A stretch of DNA of 6,261 nt from positions 1 to 6,261 of the forward strand of contig JABFSY010000455.1 in NCBI GenBank assembly GCA_013140395.1, read 5' to 3'. Below the pieces are notes generated by a model. That model saw only the letters and a program-made list of their open reading frames with translations. It was not told the DNA's origin and searched no databases. Source of the stretch: Cyclobacteriaceae bacterium (GTDB taxonomy: Bacteria > Bacteroidota > Bacteroidia > Cytophagales > Cyclobacteriaceae). A program made the position numbers and the translations under genes. Positions 1 to 5,517 of the stretch are shown here, in pieces. Position 1 is the first letter of the stretch. The number at the start of each line of letters is the position of its first letter.

Positions 1-490
1 CTGTAAATGTATTCTCACCATCGGGTTGGAAGAAACTTTCATCACCTTCAAAATCAGCATCATAGCCAACCGCGTGCGGAATCTGTTTTAATATCAAGAT
101 GAGGCCGATGGCTGCCAGCATTCCTCGGGTGACGGCAATGGGAACAAAGTGCCCAATTATTCCTGCCCTTAGAAAGCCAAATAACACCTGAATCACTCCG
201 GCAATAACCACGCTGCACAAAAAAGCAGGAAATGAATTCAGGCCTTGGATGGAAATTAACACGATGGAAGCAAGTCCTGCCGCAGGACCACTCACACTGA
301 TTGGCGATTTGCTAAGAGCGCCTACCACTATTCCGCCAACAAATCCTGCGACTACTCCCGAAAACAAAGGGGCACCAGACGCCAGGGCAATGCCCAGGCA
401 CAGTGGCAACGCTACCAAAAACACGACTATCGATGCCGGTACGTCAGCCTTTAAACTATCTTTTAATTCATTAAAATTATTCTGCTTCAC
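1..490 (-). CDS. SulP-family inorganic anion transporter, N-terminal part (cut by the window edge)
   Basis: Inner-membrane anion transporter of the SulP/SLC26 family (sulfate, bicarbonate or similar anions; the substrate cannot be told from this fragment). Reading leftwards from a GTG at 490-488, 163 codons are open to the window edge; full family members usually exceed 500 residues, so the rest of the core and any STAS domain are missing. The fragment begins [20 protein letters not shown] and then shows successive hydrophobic segments. The family's signature lies at about residues 43-72, including [13 protein letters not shown] and [12 protein letters not shown]. It is followed by [18 protein letters not shown] and the loop [19 protein letters not shown]. 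The GTG start is chosen because it places a short cytoplasmic tail before the first membrane segment; TTG codons at 511 and 508 are alternatives, and no Shine-Dalgarno site decides. It lies 75 bp downstream of the small gene at 566-862 on the same strand and may share its transcript. Family assignment is firm; the start is moderately sure. Confidence 0.9.
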   Translation of the reverse strand, partial: MKQNNFNELKDSLKADVPASIVVFLVALPLCLGIALASGAPLFSGVVAGFVGGIVVGALSKSPISVSGPAAGLASIVLISIQGLNSFPAFLCSVVIAGVIQVLFGFLRAGIIGHFVPIAVTRGMLAAIGLILILKQIPHAVGYDADFEGDESFFQPDGENTFT

Positions 491-546
491 AACAAATGAG
501 TCTATCAACAAAAAGAAACAACTTAAACAGGGAAATGTAAAAATGG

Positions 547-567
547 AAAAACGCTCCAGTGAACGCT
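547..567 (-). terminator. Weak terminator-like hairpin between the small gene and the SulP gene
   Basis: In leftward RNA the segment folds as CGUUC-ACUG-GAGCG (565-552), extended outward by a G·U and an A-U pair, giving about 7 bp with two wobbles and a 4-nt loop. Five U residues follow (551-547). It overlaps the stop codon of the small gene (568-566). This resembles an intrinsic terminator or attenuator that would reduce read-through into the SulP gene. The stem is short and wobble-rich, so it may have little effect. Confidence 0.3.
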
Positions 568-862
568 ACCCGCGTGGAGGGGGCGAAACGATCTCGATGA
601 TGTGAGTGACACACCACGAGTCAAAAGAAAAAGAAACGACCGTCTCTTTATCAAACGCTGATTCAAATCTCAAGGCAATTTGTTCGCAAAATTCTTTACC
701 ATCAACGAGATGCTCACTTTCTGATTCTTCCTCGCAGTCAATCAGTTCCATGCAGCAGGTAGCAAACGAATCACGCTGACCAAAATCGATCACGAAAAGA
801 AGCCGCATAACGATGACCCCGATCAGAACACTTTTTAGAAGAATAACTAAACTACTTTTCAT
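566..862 (-). CDS. Small Cys- and acid-rich membrane-anchored or secreted protein, unknown function
   Basis: I do not recognise this 98-residue protein. Residues 5-27 are hydrophobic (LVILLKSVLIGVIVMRLLF and onward) with Lys10 and Arg20 inside, reading as an imperfect signal peptide or signal anchor. After that it is soluble and acidic, with a Cys pair at 36-37, further Cys at 43, 59 and near 84, and a Glu/Ser run (EEESESE) at about 44-50. Small N-terminally anchored proteins with clustered cysteines and acidic residues can be periplasmic and bind metal or form disulfides, but nothing here proves that. It is encoded upstream of the SulP gene on the same strand and is preceded by a good TAnnTTTG box only 6 nt before the ATG, so its message would be nearly leaderless. 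Met19 is an alternative start that would delete most of the hydrophobic segment. Because it has no clear homology by eye, it could be a spurious ORF. Confidence 0.55.
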   Translation of the reverse strand: MKSSLVILLKSVLIGVIVMRLLFVIDFGQRDSFATCCMELIDCEEESESEHLVDGKEFCEQIALRFESAFDKETVVSFSFDSWCVTHIIEIVSPPPRG

Positions 863-868
863 CTAGCC

Positions 869-901
869 CAAATTTAGCACAAATATTGGCGCTTTTATCA
901 A
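869..901 (-). promoter_or_regulatory. Bacteroidota-type promoter for the leftward small gene / SulP unit
   Basis: On the minus strand a perfect TAnnTTTG box (TAAATTTG, 876-869) is preceded 22 nt upstream by TTG (901-899), matching the -7 / -33 arrangement of Bacteroidota primary sigma factor promoters (roughly TTG, 17-23 nt, TAnnTTTG). The box ends 6 nt before the ATG at 862, so transcription would start at or within a few bases of the start codon. Confidence 0.5.
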
Positions 902-953
902 GTTATTTGTCAGGTCGGCATAAGTCGGGCATTGGTGTACTTCGATTTATCAA

Positions 954-980
954 TTGTCTCGGGTCAATTTGTTATCTTCG
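954..980 (+). promoter_or_regulatory. Candidate promoter for the MarC-family gene
   Basis: TATCTTCG at 973-980 matches the Bacteroidota TAnnTTTG box with one mismatch and lies 12 nt before the ATG at 993, implying a leader of only a few bases. A TTG at 954-956 is 16 nt upstream of the box, slightly closer than usual. It lies back to back with the leftward promoter in the 863-992 gap. Confidence 0.4.
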
Positions 981-992
981 CAACCATAGCCT

Positions 993-1559
993 ATGAACTT
1001 CAAAGAAATATTTTCCGTCACGCTGATCCTCTTCTCGGTCATTGATATTCTTGGATCCATTCCATTTGTAATCCTCATTCGAAAAAGAGAAGGAAGAATC
1101 TATGCAGAGAAAGCCACCGCCATTGCAGCGATCTTGATGATCGTGTTCCTTTTTCTGGGGCAATCCATCCTTAAACTTTTTGGATTGGACGTAGGCTCAT
1201 TTGCCGTGGCCGGTGCTATTGTCATGTTTATCATTGCGATGGAAATGATTCTCGGCATCGACTTAATCAAAGACGATCCGGATGCCAAAGGAACCGGCTC
1301 TATCGTGCCCATTGCTTTTCCGCTGATAGCAGGTGCGGGAACTCTGACAACTATCTTATCGCTGAGGGCTGTGTATGAAGAAACCAACATCTTGATTGGA
1401 ATCGTATTGAACCTCATCTTCGTCTACATTGTGCTTCGCTCCAGCGGATGGCTCGAACAGAAAATCGGCAAATCAGGATTTGTAGTGCTGCGCAAAGTGT
1501 TTGGCGTGATCCTGCTGGCTATTGCCGTGAAGATTTTCAAAAGCAATTTTAGCATTTAA
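993..1559 (+). CDS. MarC-family (UPF0056) integral membrane protein
   Basis: A 188-residue polytopic inner-membrane protein of the MarC family. The name comes from the E. coli mar locus, but MarC itself has been shown not to cause multidrug resistance, and the substrate or role is unknown. Hydrophobic segments lie at about 5-29, 40-62, 66-90, 105-125, 132-150 and 165-183, giving the usual six-helix pattern and near-standard family length. The conserved central motif is IAFPLIAGAGTLTT at 107-120 (family pattern close to P-x-A-x-P-L-x-A-G-P-G; here Ala replaces the second Pro). The preceding loop, ILGIDLIKDDPDAKG, and the C-terminal RKVFGVILLAIAVK (167-180) also fit. The ATG at 993 follows a TAnnTTTG-like box and is the only sensible start; no Shine-Dalgarno site is visible. 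The gene stands alone, 63 bp before the antitoxin gene. Confidence 0.93.
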   Translation: MNFKEIFSVTLILFSVIDILGSIPFVILIRKREGRIYAEKATAIAAILMIVFLFLGQSILKLFGLDVGSFAVAGAIVMFIIAMEMILGIDLIKDDPDAKGTGSIVPIAFPLIAGAGTLTTILSLRAVYEETNILIGIVLNLIFVYIVLRSSGWLEQKIGKSGFVVLRKVFGVILLAIAVKIFKSNFSI

Positions 1560-1592
1560 AAGCATTGTCCTTATCGGCTAACTAATTTTTTG

Positions 1593-1600
1593 TAACTTTC
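1593..1600 (+). promoter_or_regulatory. Possible -7 box for the toxin-antitoxin / rnhA unit
   Basis: TAACTTTC, a one-mismatch TAnnTTTG box, lies 22 nt before the antitoxin ATG in the 63-bp gap after the MarC-family gene. The nearest upstream TTG (1565-1567) is 25 nt away, longer than usual, so the match is weak. Read-through from the MarC-family gene is equally possible, as no clear terminator is visible in this gap. Confidence 0.25.
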
Positions 1601-1622
1601 ATACAGAAAAAGTCAATCACCC

Positions 1623-1850
1623 ATGAAACGAATCACACTCGACTTACCTGATTCACTAGGGCTCACCGAGTTCGATGTTAAAATGACGCTGGCCTGTCAA
1701 CTCTATCACCAAGCCAAATTATCTTCAGGGCAGGCGGCCGGTTTGGTGGGCATTAGCAAGCGTGCTTTTTTAGAGACCATGGGCAACTACGGCTATTCAG
1801 TATTTAGCGAATCCCTCGATGACCTTCGCAAGGACGTAGTGAATGCATAA
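1623..1850 (+). CDS. UPF0175-family antitoxin
   Basis: A 75-residue protein of the UPF0175 family (PF03683), the predicted antitoxin partner of DUF3368 PIN-domain proteins. It begins with a short strand segment (KRITLDLPDSL), as in many DNA-binding antitoxins. A helical stretch KMTLACQLYHQAKLS follows, then a helix-turn-helix-like segment SSGQAAGLVGISKRAFLE (about 34-51) that probably binds the operator. The C-terminal tail (about 56-75, [20 protein letters not shown]) is the part expected to contact and inhibit the toxin. Its last 8 bp overlap the start of the PIN gene, the typical arrangement of a type II toxin-antitoxin operon. Autoregulation by the antitoxin or the complex is expected from the family; no operator palindrome stands out in the 63 bp upstream. 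Length and motifs are normal, with no sign of decay. Confidence 0.9.
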   Translation: MKRITLDLPDSLGLTEFDVKMTLACQLYHQAKLSSGQAAGLVGISKRAFLETMGNYGYSVFSESLDDLRKDVVNA

Positions 1851-2298
1851 GATTGTCATTTCTGATACGAGTTGCCTGATCATCCTAGAAAAGATTGACA
1901 AGATTTTTCTGCTAAAGGAAATCTATTCTGAAGTAATCACCACGCCAGAAATTCAAATCGAATACGGAAAGGAATTGCCTGAATGGATAAAGATCCTCTC
2001 TGCGAAAAATAAATCTTTTCAAAAAGAACTTGAAACCAAAATCGATGTGGGCGAATCATCAGCGATAGCCCTGGGGTTAGAAACCCCAGACTGCACAATA
2101 ATTTTGGATGATTTGAAAGCGCGAAAAATTGCTGAATCTCTTCATGTAAATTTTACGGGTACTCTTGGTATTTTGGTTAAAGCCAAACAGCTTAATCTTA
2201 TTCAATCAGTTAAGCCGATTATTAAAAATATGCAGGAGGTTGGCTTACGGTTTTCGGCTGAAGTGGCCGAGGATATTATTAAACAAGCAGGAGAATGA
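1843..2298 (+). CDS. DUF3368 PIN-domain toxin (predicted RNase)
   Basis: A 151-residue PIN-fold protein of the DUF3368 family (PF11848), predicted to be a metal-dependent ribonuclease toxin controlled by the UPF0175 protein encoded just upstream. PIN-type acidic residues are present: Asp8 in VISDTSCLI, Glu40 in IQIEYG, Glu71 in [11 protein letters not shown], and Asp89/Asp90 in [13 protein letters not shown], followed by the typical [12 protein letters not shown] (about 104-115). With all expected acidic positions kept, the nuclease is probably active. The ATG at 1843 lies inside the antitoxin frame (8-bp overlap). An AAGGA sequence at 1830-1834, 8 nt upstream, is one of the few plausible Shine-Dalgarno sites in the window and may help reinitiation. 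The stop codon overlaps the rnhA start by 4 bp. The target RNA is unknown. Confidence 0.9.
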   Translation: MHKIVISDTSCLIILEKIDKIFLLKEIYSEVITTPEIQIEYGKELPEWIKILSAKNKSFQKELETKIDVGESSAIALGLETPDCTIILDDLKARKIAESLHVNFTGTLGILVKAKQLNLIQSVKPIIKNMQEVGLRFSAEVAEDIIKQAGE

Positions 2299-2750
2299 TC
2301 CGCATCTATACAGACGGAGCTGCACAAGGCAACCCCGGACCGGGCGGCTATGGCACCATCATGAAGTATGGCCATCACGAAAAAGAATTGTCCGAAGGCT
2401 TTCGCCTGACGACCAACAACCGCATGGAATTGATGGCCGTCATCATCGGATTAGAAGCCATTAAAAAACCCGGCATCCCCGTCACCATTTACTCGGATTC
2501 AAAGTATGTAGTCGACTCGGTAGAGAAAGGATGGATCTGGAACTGGGAGAAAAAGAATTTCGCTAAGAAAGCAAACTCCGATCTGTGGAAACGATACATT
2601 CCCTTGCACACTAAACTAAAACCAAAATTTGTGTGGGTCAAAGGTCATGCAGGTCATGCCGAAAACGAACGCTGCGATCAACTAGCCGTCATGGCTGCCG
2701 AGGGCAAAGGCTTGCTGGTAGATCGGTGGTATGAGGAGAATAGGGAATAG
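2295..2750 (+). CDS. rnhA: Ribonuclease HI
   Basis: Cytoplasmic RNase HI, which cleaves the RNA strand of RNA:DNA hybrids such as R-loops and replication primers. The 151-residue length is typical of the bacterial enzyme. All catalytic residues are visible: Asp7 ([16 protein letters not shown]), Glu45 (TTNNRMEL), Asp68 (IYSDSKYV), the loop His118 ([12 protein letters not shown]) and Asp128 (CDQLA). The basic protrusion, or handle, with its Trp-rich segment ([14 protein letters not shown], about 79-92) is present, and there is no N-terminal hybrid-binding domain. The ATG overlaps the toxin stop as ATGA, so translation is probably coupled to the toxin gene. AGGAG at 2289-2293 is only 1 nt from the ATG, too close to act as a normal ribosome-binding site. 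rnhA is usually an independent housekeeping gene, so its attachment to a toxin-antitoxin pair is unusual. The 3' side is a repeat-rich gap. Confidence 0.97.
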   Translation: MIRIYTDGAAQGNPGPGGYGTIMKYGHHEKELSEGFRLTTNNRMELMAVIIGLEAIKKPGIPVTIYSDSKYVVDSVEKGWIWNWEKKNFAKKANSDLWKRYIPLHTKLKPKFVWVKGHAGHAENERCDQLAVMAAEGKGLLVDRWYEENRE

Positions 2751-2772
2751 CGTGTGGCAAAGGACGAGGAAT

Positions 2773-2800
2773 GATTCAAGATTCAAGATTCAAGATTCAG
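2773..2800 (+). repeat. Heptamer tandem array, unit GATTCAA, four copies
   Basis: Three perfect GATTCAA units and a fourth ending in G (GATTCAG) run without interruption, beginning 22 bp after the rnhA stop codon. It is a 7-bp microsatellite in the gap between rnhA and the transporter gene, with no coding role visible. Confidence 0.95.
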
Positions 2801-2813
2801 AACATAGGACGCA

Positions 2814-2908
2814 GCTTTAGACTTTCAACTTTAAACTTTAAACTTTAAACTTTCAGCTTTGAACTTTTAGCTTTAACCTTTTAGCTTTCAACTTTGAATT
2901 TTGAATTT
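2814..2908 (+). repeat. Degenerate heptamer tandem array, unit ACTTTAA, about 13 copies
   Basis: Units of 7 bp follow one another as GCTTTAG, ACTTTCA, three copies of ACTTTAA, ACTTTCA, GCTTTGA, then two 8-bp variants (ACTTTTAG-like and CCTTTTAG-like) mixed with GCTTTAA and GCTTTCA, then ACTTTGA, ATTTTGA and ATTT. The array runs directly into the ATG of the transporter gene at 2909, so it forms that gene's whole immediate 5' region. Variants such as TAGCTTTA and TAGCTTTC resemble the TAnnTTTG promoter box with one mismatch. Changes in copy number would alter the spacing of any promoter in or upstream of it. Confidence 0.92.
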
Positions 2909-3817
2909 ATGCCCTCCGAAGCCGTACCCATTCACTTCTCCCCCGATAGCCTCATCGCATTAAATGTATGCCTCGCGATTATCATGTTTGGTGTGGCGTT
3001 GGAAATTAAACGTGAACATTTTACCGAACTACTCACACAAAAAAAATCCGTCTTCACCGGGTTGTTCTCACAAATCATACTGCTTCCATTTATCACGTTG
3101 TTACTGGTACTTGTATTGCCCATCAGCAAAGGAATGGCGTTGGGTATGTTATTGGTAGCTGCGTGCCCCGGTGGGAACGTTTCTAATTTCTTTTCGATGC
3201 TGGCGCGGGGTAATGTCGCGTTGTCGGTAACGCTCACGGCCTTTTCTTCTTTGCTCGCTTTTGTGATCACGCCTCTCAGTTTCTTTTTCTGGGCCTCGCT
3301 CGTGCCGGGTCTGGTAGAAGAAGTAAAAGGATTTGAAATCAGTTTCCCCTCACTCGCTACGAACATGGTGCTGATCTTGCTCGTGCCCTTGCTGGCCGGC
3401 ATGTGGGTGGCCGAGCGATTCTCTTCCTTCGCCAATTCCATTGGAAAACCTATCCGCATCATATCCCTCTTAATTTTAGCAGCGTTTATTGGCATGGCGT
3501 TTTACAACAACAGAGCTGCCTTCACCGCCAACTTCTCGACCGTTTTTGGTATTGTGCTACTCCACAACGGAGCGGCCTTGCTCCTCTCCTACTTTTTCAG
3601 CAAGTCATTAAAAAATGGAGAGGCGAGCAATCGCACCATCGCTATTGAGACGGGCATTCAAAATTCCGGACTAGGTTTAATCCTGATCTTCACTTTTTTT
3701 GATGGCAACCCCGATATGGCGTTGGTCGCAGCGTGGTGGGGTGTGTGGCACTTGATCAGCGGATTTTCTTTTGCGATGTTTATGCGACAACGGTCTATCA
3801 TCCCTGCTTTAAAATAA
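2909..3817 (+). CDS. Bile acid:sodium symporter (BASS/SBF) family transporter
   Basis: A 302-residue inner-membrane transporter of the SBF family (PF01758). Members couple Na+ uptake to organic anions such as bile acids, pantoate or pyruvate; the substrate here is unknown, and 'bile acid' is only the family name. About nine to ten hydrophobic helices are visible, as in the family fold. Key motifs are FGVALEIKREHF near residues 27-38, the crossover motif ACPGGNVSNFFS at 85-96 followed by RGNVALSVTLTA, and ETGIQNSGLGLIL starting at 247. Glu247 and Gln251 have the E-x3-Q spacing of the Na+-binding pair described in bacterial ASBT. The ATG at 2909 is preferred; a TTG at 2894 is in frame but lies inside the heptamer array and would only add repeat-encoded residues (NFEF). 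The acyltransferase gene follows after 4 bp, implying one transcript. No Shine-Dalgarno site is visible. Confidence 0.93.
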   Translation: MPSEAVPIHFSPDSLIALNVCLAIIMFGVALEIKREHFTELLTQKKSVFTGLFSQIILLPFITLLLVLVLPISKGMALGMLLVAACPGGNVSNFFSMLARGNVALSVTLTAFSSLLAFVITPLSFFFWASLVPGLVEEVKGFEISFPSLATNMVLILLVPLLAGMWVAERFSSFANSIGKPIRIISLLILAAFIGMAFYNNRAAFTANFSTVFGIVLLHNGAALLLSYFFSKSLKNGEASNRTIAIETGIQNSGLGLILIFTFFDGNPDMALVAAWWGVWHLISGFSFAMFMRQRSIIPALK

Positions 3818-3821
3818 TCCC

Positions 3822-4892
3822 ATGACCGGGCTACTCTACCTACTGCTAAAAAGCTACTGCAGGGTCGCCCTTTGGTTTTACTTTCGCAAATGGCAAGTCC
3901 ATCGGCATGAGCCGACACCAGGCGGTCCGGTTATTTTTGTGGCCAATCACCAAAATGCTTTTTTAGATGCCGTGCTCGTGGGCTGCAGCACCTCGCGACA
4001 TCCGTGGTTTCTGGCGCGTGCCAATGTTTTTCAAAAGCCGTGGGCACGAGTGGTGTTGACGTGGCTGAAAATGCGTCCGGTGTTTCGCTTTCGCGATGGG
4101 TTTAGCACGCTGCGCAAAAATGATGAGATGATCGAAGGCTGTGTCGATCTCCTGCGACAAGGCGAATCCATTCTCATCTTTGCCGAAGGCAACCACGACC
4201 ACCGGTGGCACCTGCGCCCGTTGCAAAAAGGTTTTGCCCGAATTGCCATCGAAGCCATTAAAAAAAATGTGCCCGTAAAAATTGTGCCCGTAGGCCTGCA
4301 ATACGATTCGCTGAGTCAAGCAGGGTCACGAGTGCTGGTCAGTTTTGGAAAAGCTATTTCGTTAGCAATAAATCACCCAACACAAAAAGACGAAAAAGAA
4401 CAAATTGATTTACTCATTGCGCAAACAAGCGCATCGCTACAATCGATGATGCTGCACATCGAGGCCACCCACTATGCCCACGATGCCCATCTCTTTTTAC
4501 AAAACAGAAAACTAAAAACAGATCTGGTAGAGCAGCTGCAGGCCGACCAGCAACTCATCAGCACGTTGACATCGGCAACGCAAACCGACAACTCCACACC
4601 GATCACATCTACACACAACAACCTACGCTGGTTGAACCCTATTTTTTTATACTATGTTGTGAACCACGCATTGCCAAGAGCCATTTTGCAATGGATCTTA
4701 AAAAACAAAGTGACCGATGAACAATTTATTGGCTCGCTGAAATTCGCGATAGGCATGCTACTCGTTCCTCTTTTCTACTTACTACAAACCGGAGTGATTT
4801 ATTCGCTTTCACACTCCCCTGTTATTGCTCTCGCCTACCTCGCATCACTTCCTGCTAGTTTACTATTGGCAAGAAGCACTGCAGCGCGTTAA
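3822..4892 (+). CDS. PlsC-like glycerolipid acyltransferase with C-terminal membrane segments
   Basis: A 356-residue membrane-associated acyltransferase of the PlsC/LPLAT superfamily, expected to move an acyl chain onto a glycerophosphate-type or lysolipid acceptor at the inner membrane. The catalytic block is NHQNAFLD at 42-49. The His-Asp spacing is H-x5-D (His43, Asp49) rather than the classic H-x4-D, a variant known in Gat1/Gpt2-like enzymes. Block II is around VFRFRDGFSTLRKND (87-101), block III is FAEGNHDH (120-127, normally FPEG-T-R/S) and block IV is VPVGLQY (155-161). A helical, possibly coiled linker follows at about 190-260, and then two or three hydrophobic stretches at about 268-292 and 308-352. 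This extra C-terminal half is longer than in standard PlsC. The ATG lies 4 bp after the transporter stop. The exact acceptor and donor cannot be told. Confidence 0.9.
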   Translation: MTGLLYLLLKSYCRVALWFYFRKWQVHRHEPTPGGPVIFVANHQNAFLDAVLVGCSTSRHPWFLARANVFQKPWARVVLTWLKMRPVFRFRDGFSTLRKNDEMIEGCVDLLRQGESILIFAEGNHDHRWHLRPLQKGFARIAIEAIKKNVPVKIVPVGLQYDSLSQAGSRVLVSFGKAISLAINHPTQKDEKEQIDLLIAQTSASLQSMMLHIEATHYAHDAHLFLQNRKLKTDLVEQLQADQQLISTLTSATQTDNSTPITSTHNNLRWLNPIFLYYVVNHALPRAILQWILKNKVTDEQFIGSLKFAIGMLLVPLFYLLQTGVIYSLSHSPVIALAYLASLPASLLLARSTAAR

Positions 4893-4902
4893 AAGGGTGG
4901 CC

Positions 4903-4919
4903 AGGTGTCCGACACTTTT
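4903..4919 (+). repeat. Short palindrome GTGTCCGACAC just after the acyltransferase stop
   Basis: GTGTC (4905-4909) and GACAC (4911-4915) are exact complements around one base. As RNA it would fold with a 5-nt loop and a 5-bp stem (AGGUG/CACUU, one wobble), followed by UU and then A. It starts 11 nt after the acyltransferase stop codon. It could be a very weak terminator or part of a REP-like sequence. Confidence 0.4.
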
Positions 4920-4950
4920 AACTAGAACTCATTTCAAAAATCAGTGAACT

Positions 4951-5014
4951 GTCAGCCTGAGCTTGTCGAAGGCTATTTGCAACTCCCATCAGGTTTCGAC
5001 AGGCTCAACCTGAC
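4951..5014 (+). repeat. REP-like imperfect inverted repeat, copy 1
   Basis: Two 20-nt arms (4951-4970 and 4995-5014) pair over a 24-nt loop. In plus-strand RNA the stem is 5 bp (GUCAG/CUGAC), a 2x2 internal mismatch, then 13 bp containing one U·G wobble (GAGCUUGUCGAA with UUCGACAGGCUC). The same element occurs at 5660-5705 in the same orientation with the same internal mismatch, which shows it is a repeat family and not a chance palindrome. It lies between the convergent acyltransferase and TerB-like genes, where it may also help end transcription, although no strong U-run follows on either side. Confidence 0.8.
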
Positions 5015-5021
5015 AACGGTA

Positions 5022-5399
5022 TTATTTTCCCGACATCCCGGCCGTTAGCACCACGTCTTCAAAACTGATCTTAGTGGCTTTGAGACCATACAGTAAAAAG
5101 CGCACTTCCTTGTTGGTGATGCTGGCGTCCGCTTCTGCTAGTTTATACAAGTGAACAAATGCTGCTAGCTTTTCCTCGTCCGTGTAGGCCGCGAAATAGG
5201 CAATCCCATCGGTATAAATTTCTGGTTCGCTGGCCGACTCTGCTTTCATTTCAAAATCATGAAACACCTTATCCGATATATTCTCTTCTTTCTTTATCGC
5301 CAGAATGGCCGCCCGCTCGCGTTCATCGATGTGGCCATCTACCGTTACCAACAGGTGCACAAAGTGTAGTAATCCCAGGTGATAACTCTCGTTTTGCAT
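5022..5399 (-). CDS. TerB-like protein
   Basis: A 125-residue, probably cytoplasmic, all-helical protein resembling the TerB (tellurite resistance B) family. TerB proteins bind divalent metal through acidic residues and are linked to stress responses; a stand-alone TerB-like protein need not confer tellurite resistance. The sequence is pseudo-symmetric: helix-loop VTVDGHIDERE at 18-28 and AEADASITNKE at 88-98 each place an Asp seven residues before a Glu (Asp21/Glu28 and Asp91/Glu98), exactly 70 residues apart, the layout of the TerB metal site. No signal peptide or membrane helix is visible. No other ter genes (terA, C, D, E, Z) are nearby. The ATG at 5399 is the first in frame, without a Shine-Dalgarno site. 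The gene stands alone, convergent with the acyltransferase gene. Its promoter was not identified. Confidence 0.75.
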   Translation of the reverse strand: MQNESYHLGLLHFVHLLVTVDGHIDERERAAILAIKKEENISDKVFHDFEMKAESASEPEIYTDGIAYFAAYTDEEKLAAFVHLYKLAEADASITNKEVRFLLYGLKATKISFEDVVLTAGMSGK

Positions 5400-5493
5400 A
5401 GGCGTAATAAGATGATGGTGGCTAAAAATAATAAAAAGCCAGTGCGTTTCCTCGAAAAAAAAAGGATTTGTAAAGTGGTCCGATATGAAACCC

Positions 5494-5505
5494 TTGTCAG
5501 GTTGA
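5494..5505 (-). repeat. Half-copy of the REP-like element
   Basis: TTGTCAGGTTGA here is identical to the reverse complement of 5005-5016, the outer right arm of REP-like copy 1, and the match continues imperfectly for about 8 more bases. No matching second arm is found next to it, so it appears to be a decayed or partial copy in the opposite orientation to the two full ones. Confidence 0.4.
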
Positions 5506-5517
5506 TCCCGATGTTTC

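Noticed and set aside
249..605. 118-residue rightward open frame
   Set aside because: It is antisense to the SulP gene, whose leftward translation matches the family signature residue by residue, and it runs on across the SulP start and the end of the small gene.
2773..2908. Possible CRISPR array
   Set aside because: The units are 7 bp with no spacers and no cas genes are nearby; this is a simple tandem repeat.
2932..3495. 187-residue leftward open frame antisense to the SBF-family gene
   Set aside because: The plus-strand frame has clear family motifs throughout, while the antisense product is low in hydrophobic order and has no motif; it is a shadow of codon bias.
2894..3817. Longer form of the SBF protein starting at TTG 2894
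   Set aside because: The extra residues (NFEF) are encoded by the heptamer array, and the ATG at 2909 gives a normal N-terminus.
4905..5014. Insertion-sequence ends flanking a lost transposase
   Set aside because: The two palindromes differ in sequence, enclose no open frame and show no target-site duplication.
5022..5399. Tellurite-resistance operon
   Set aside because: Only one TerB-like gene is present; none of the other ter genes is in the window, so resistance cannot be claimed.
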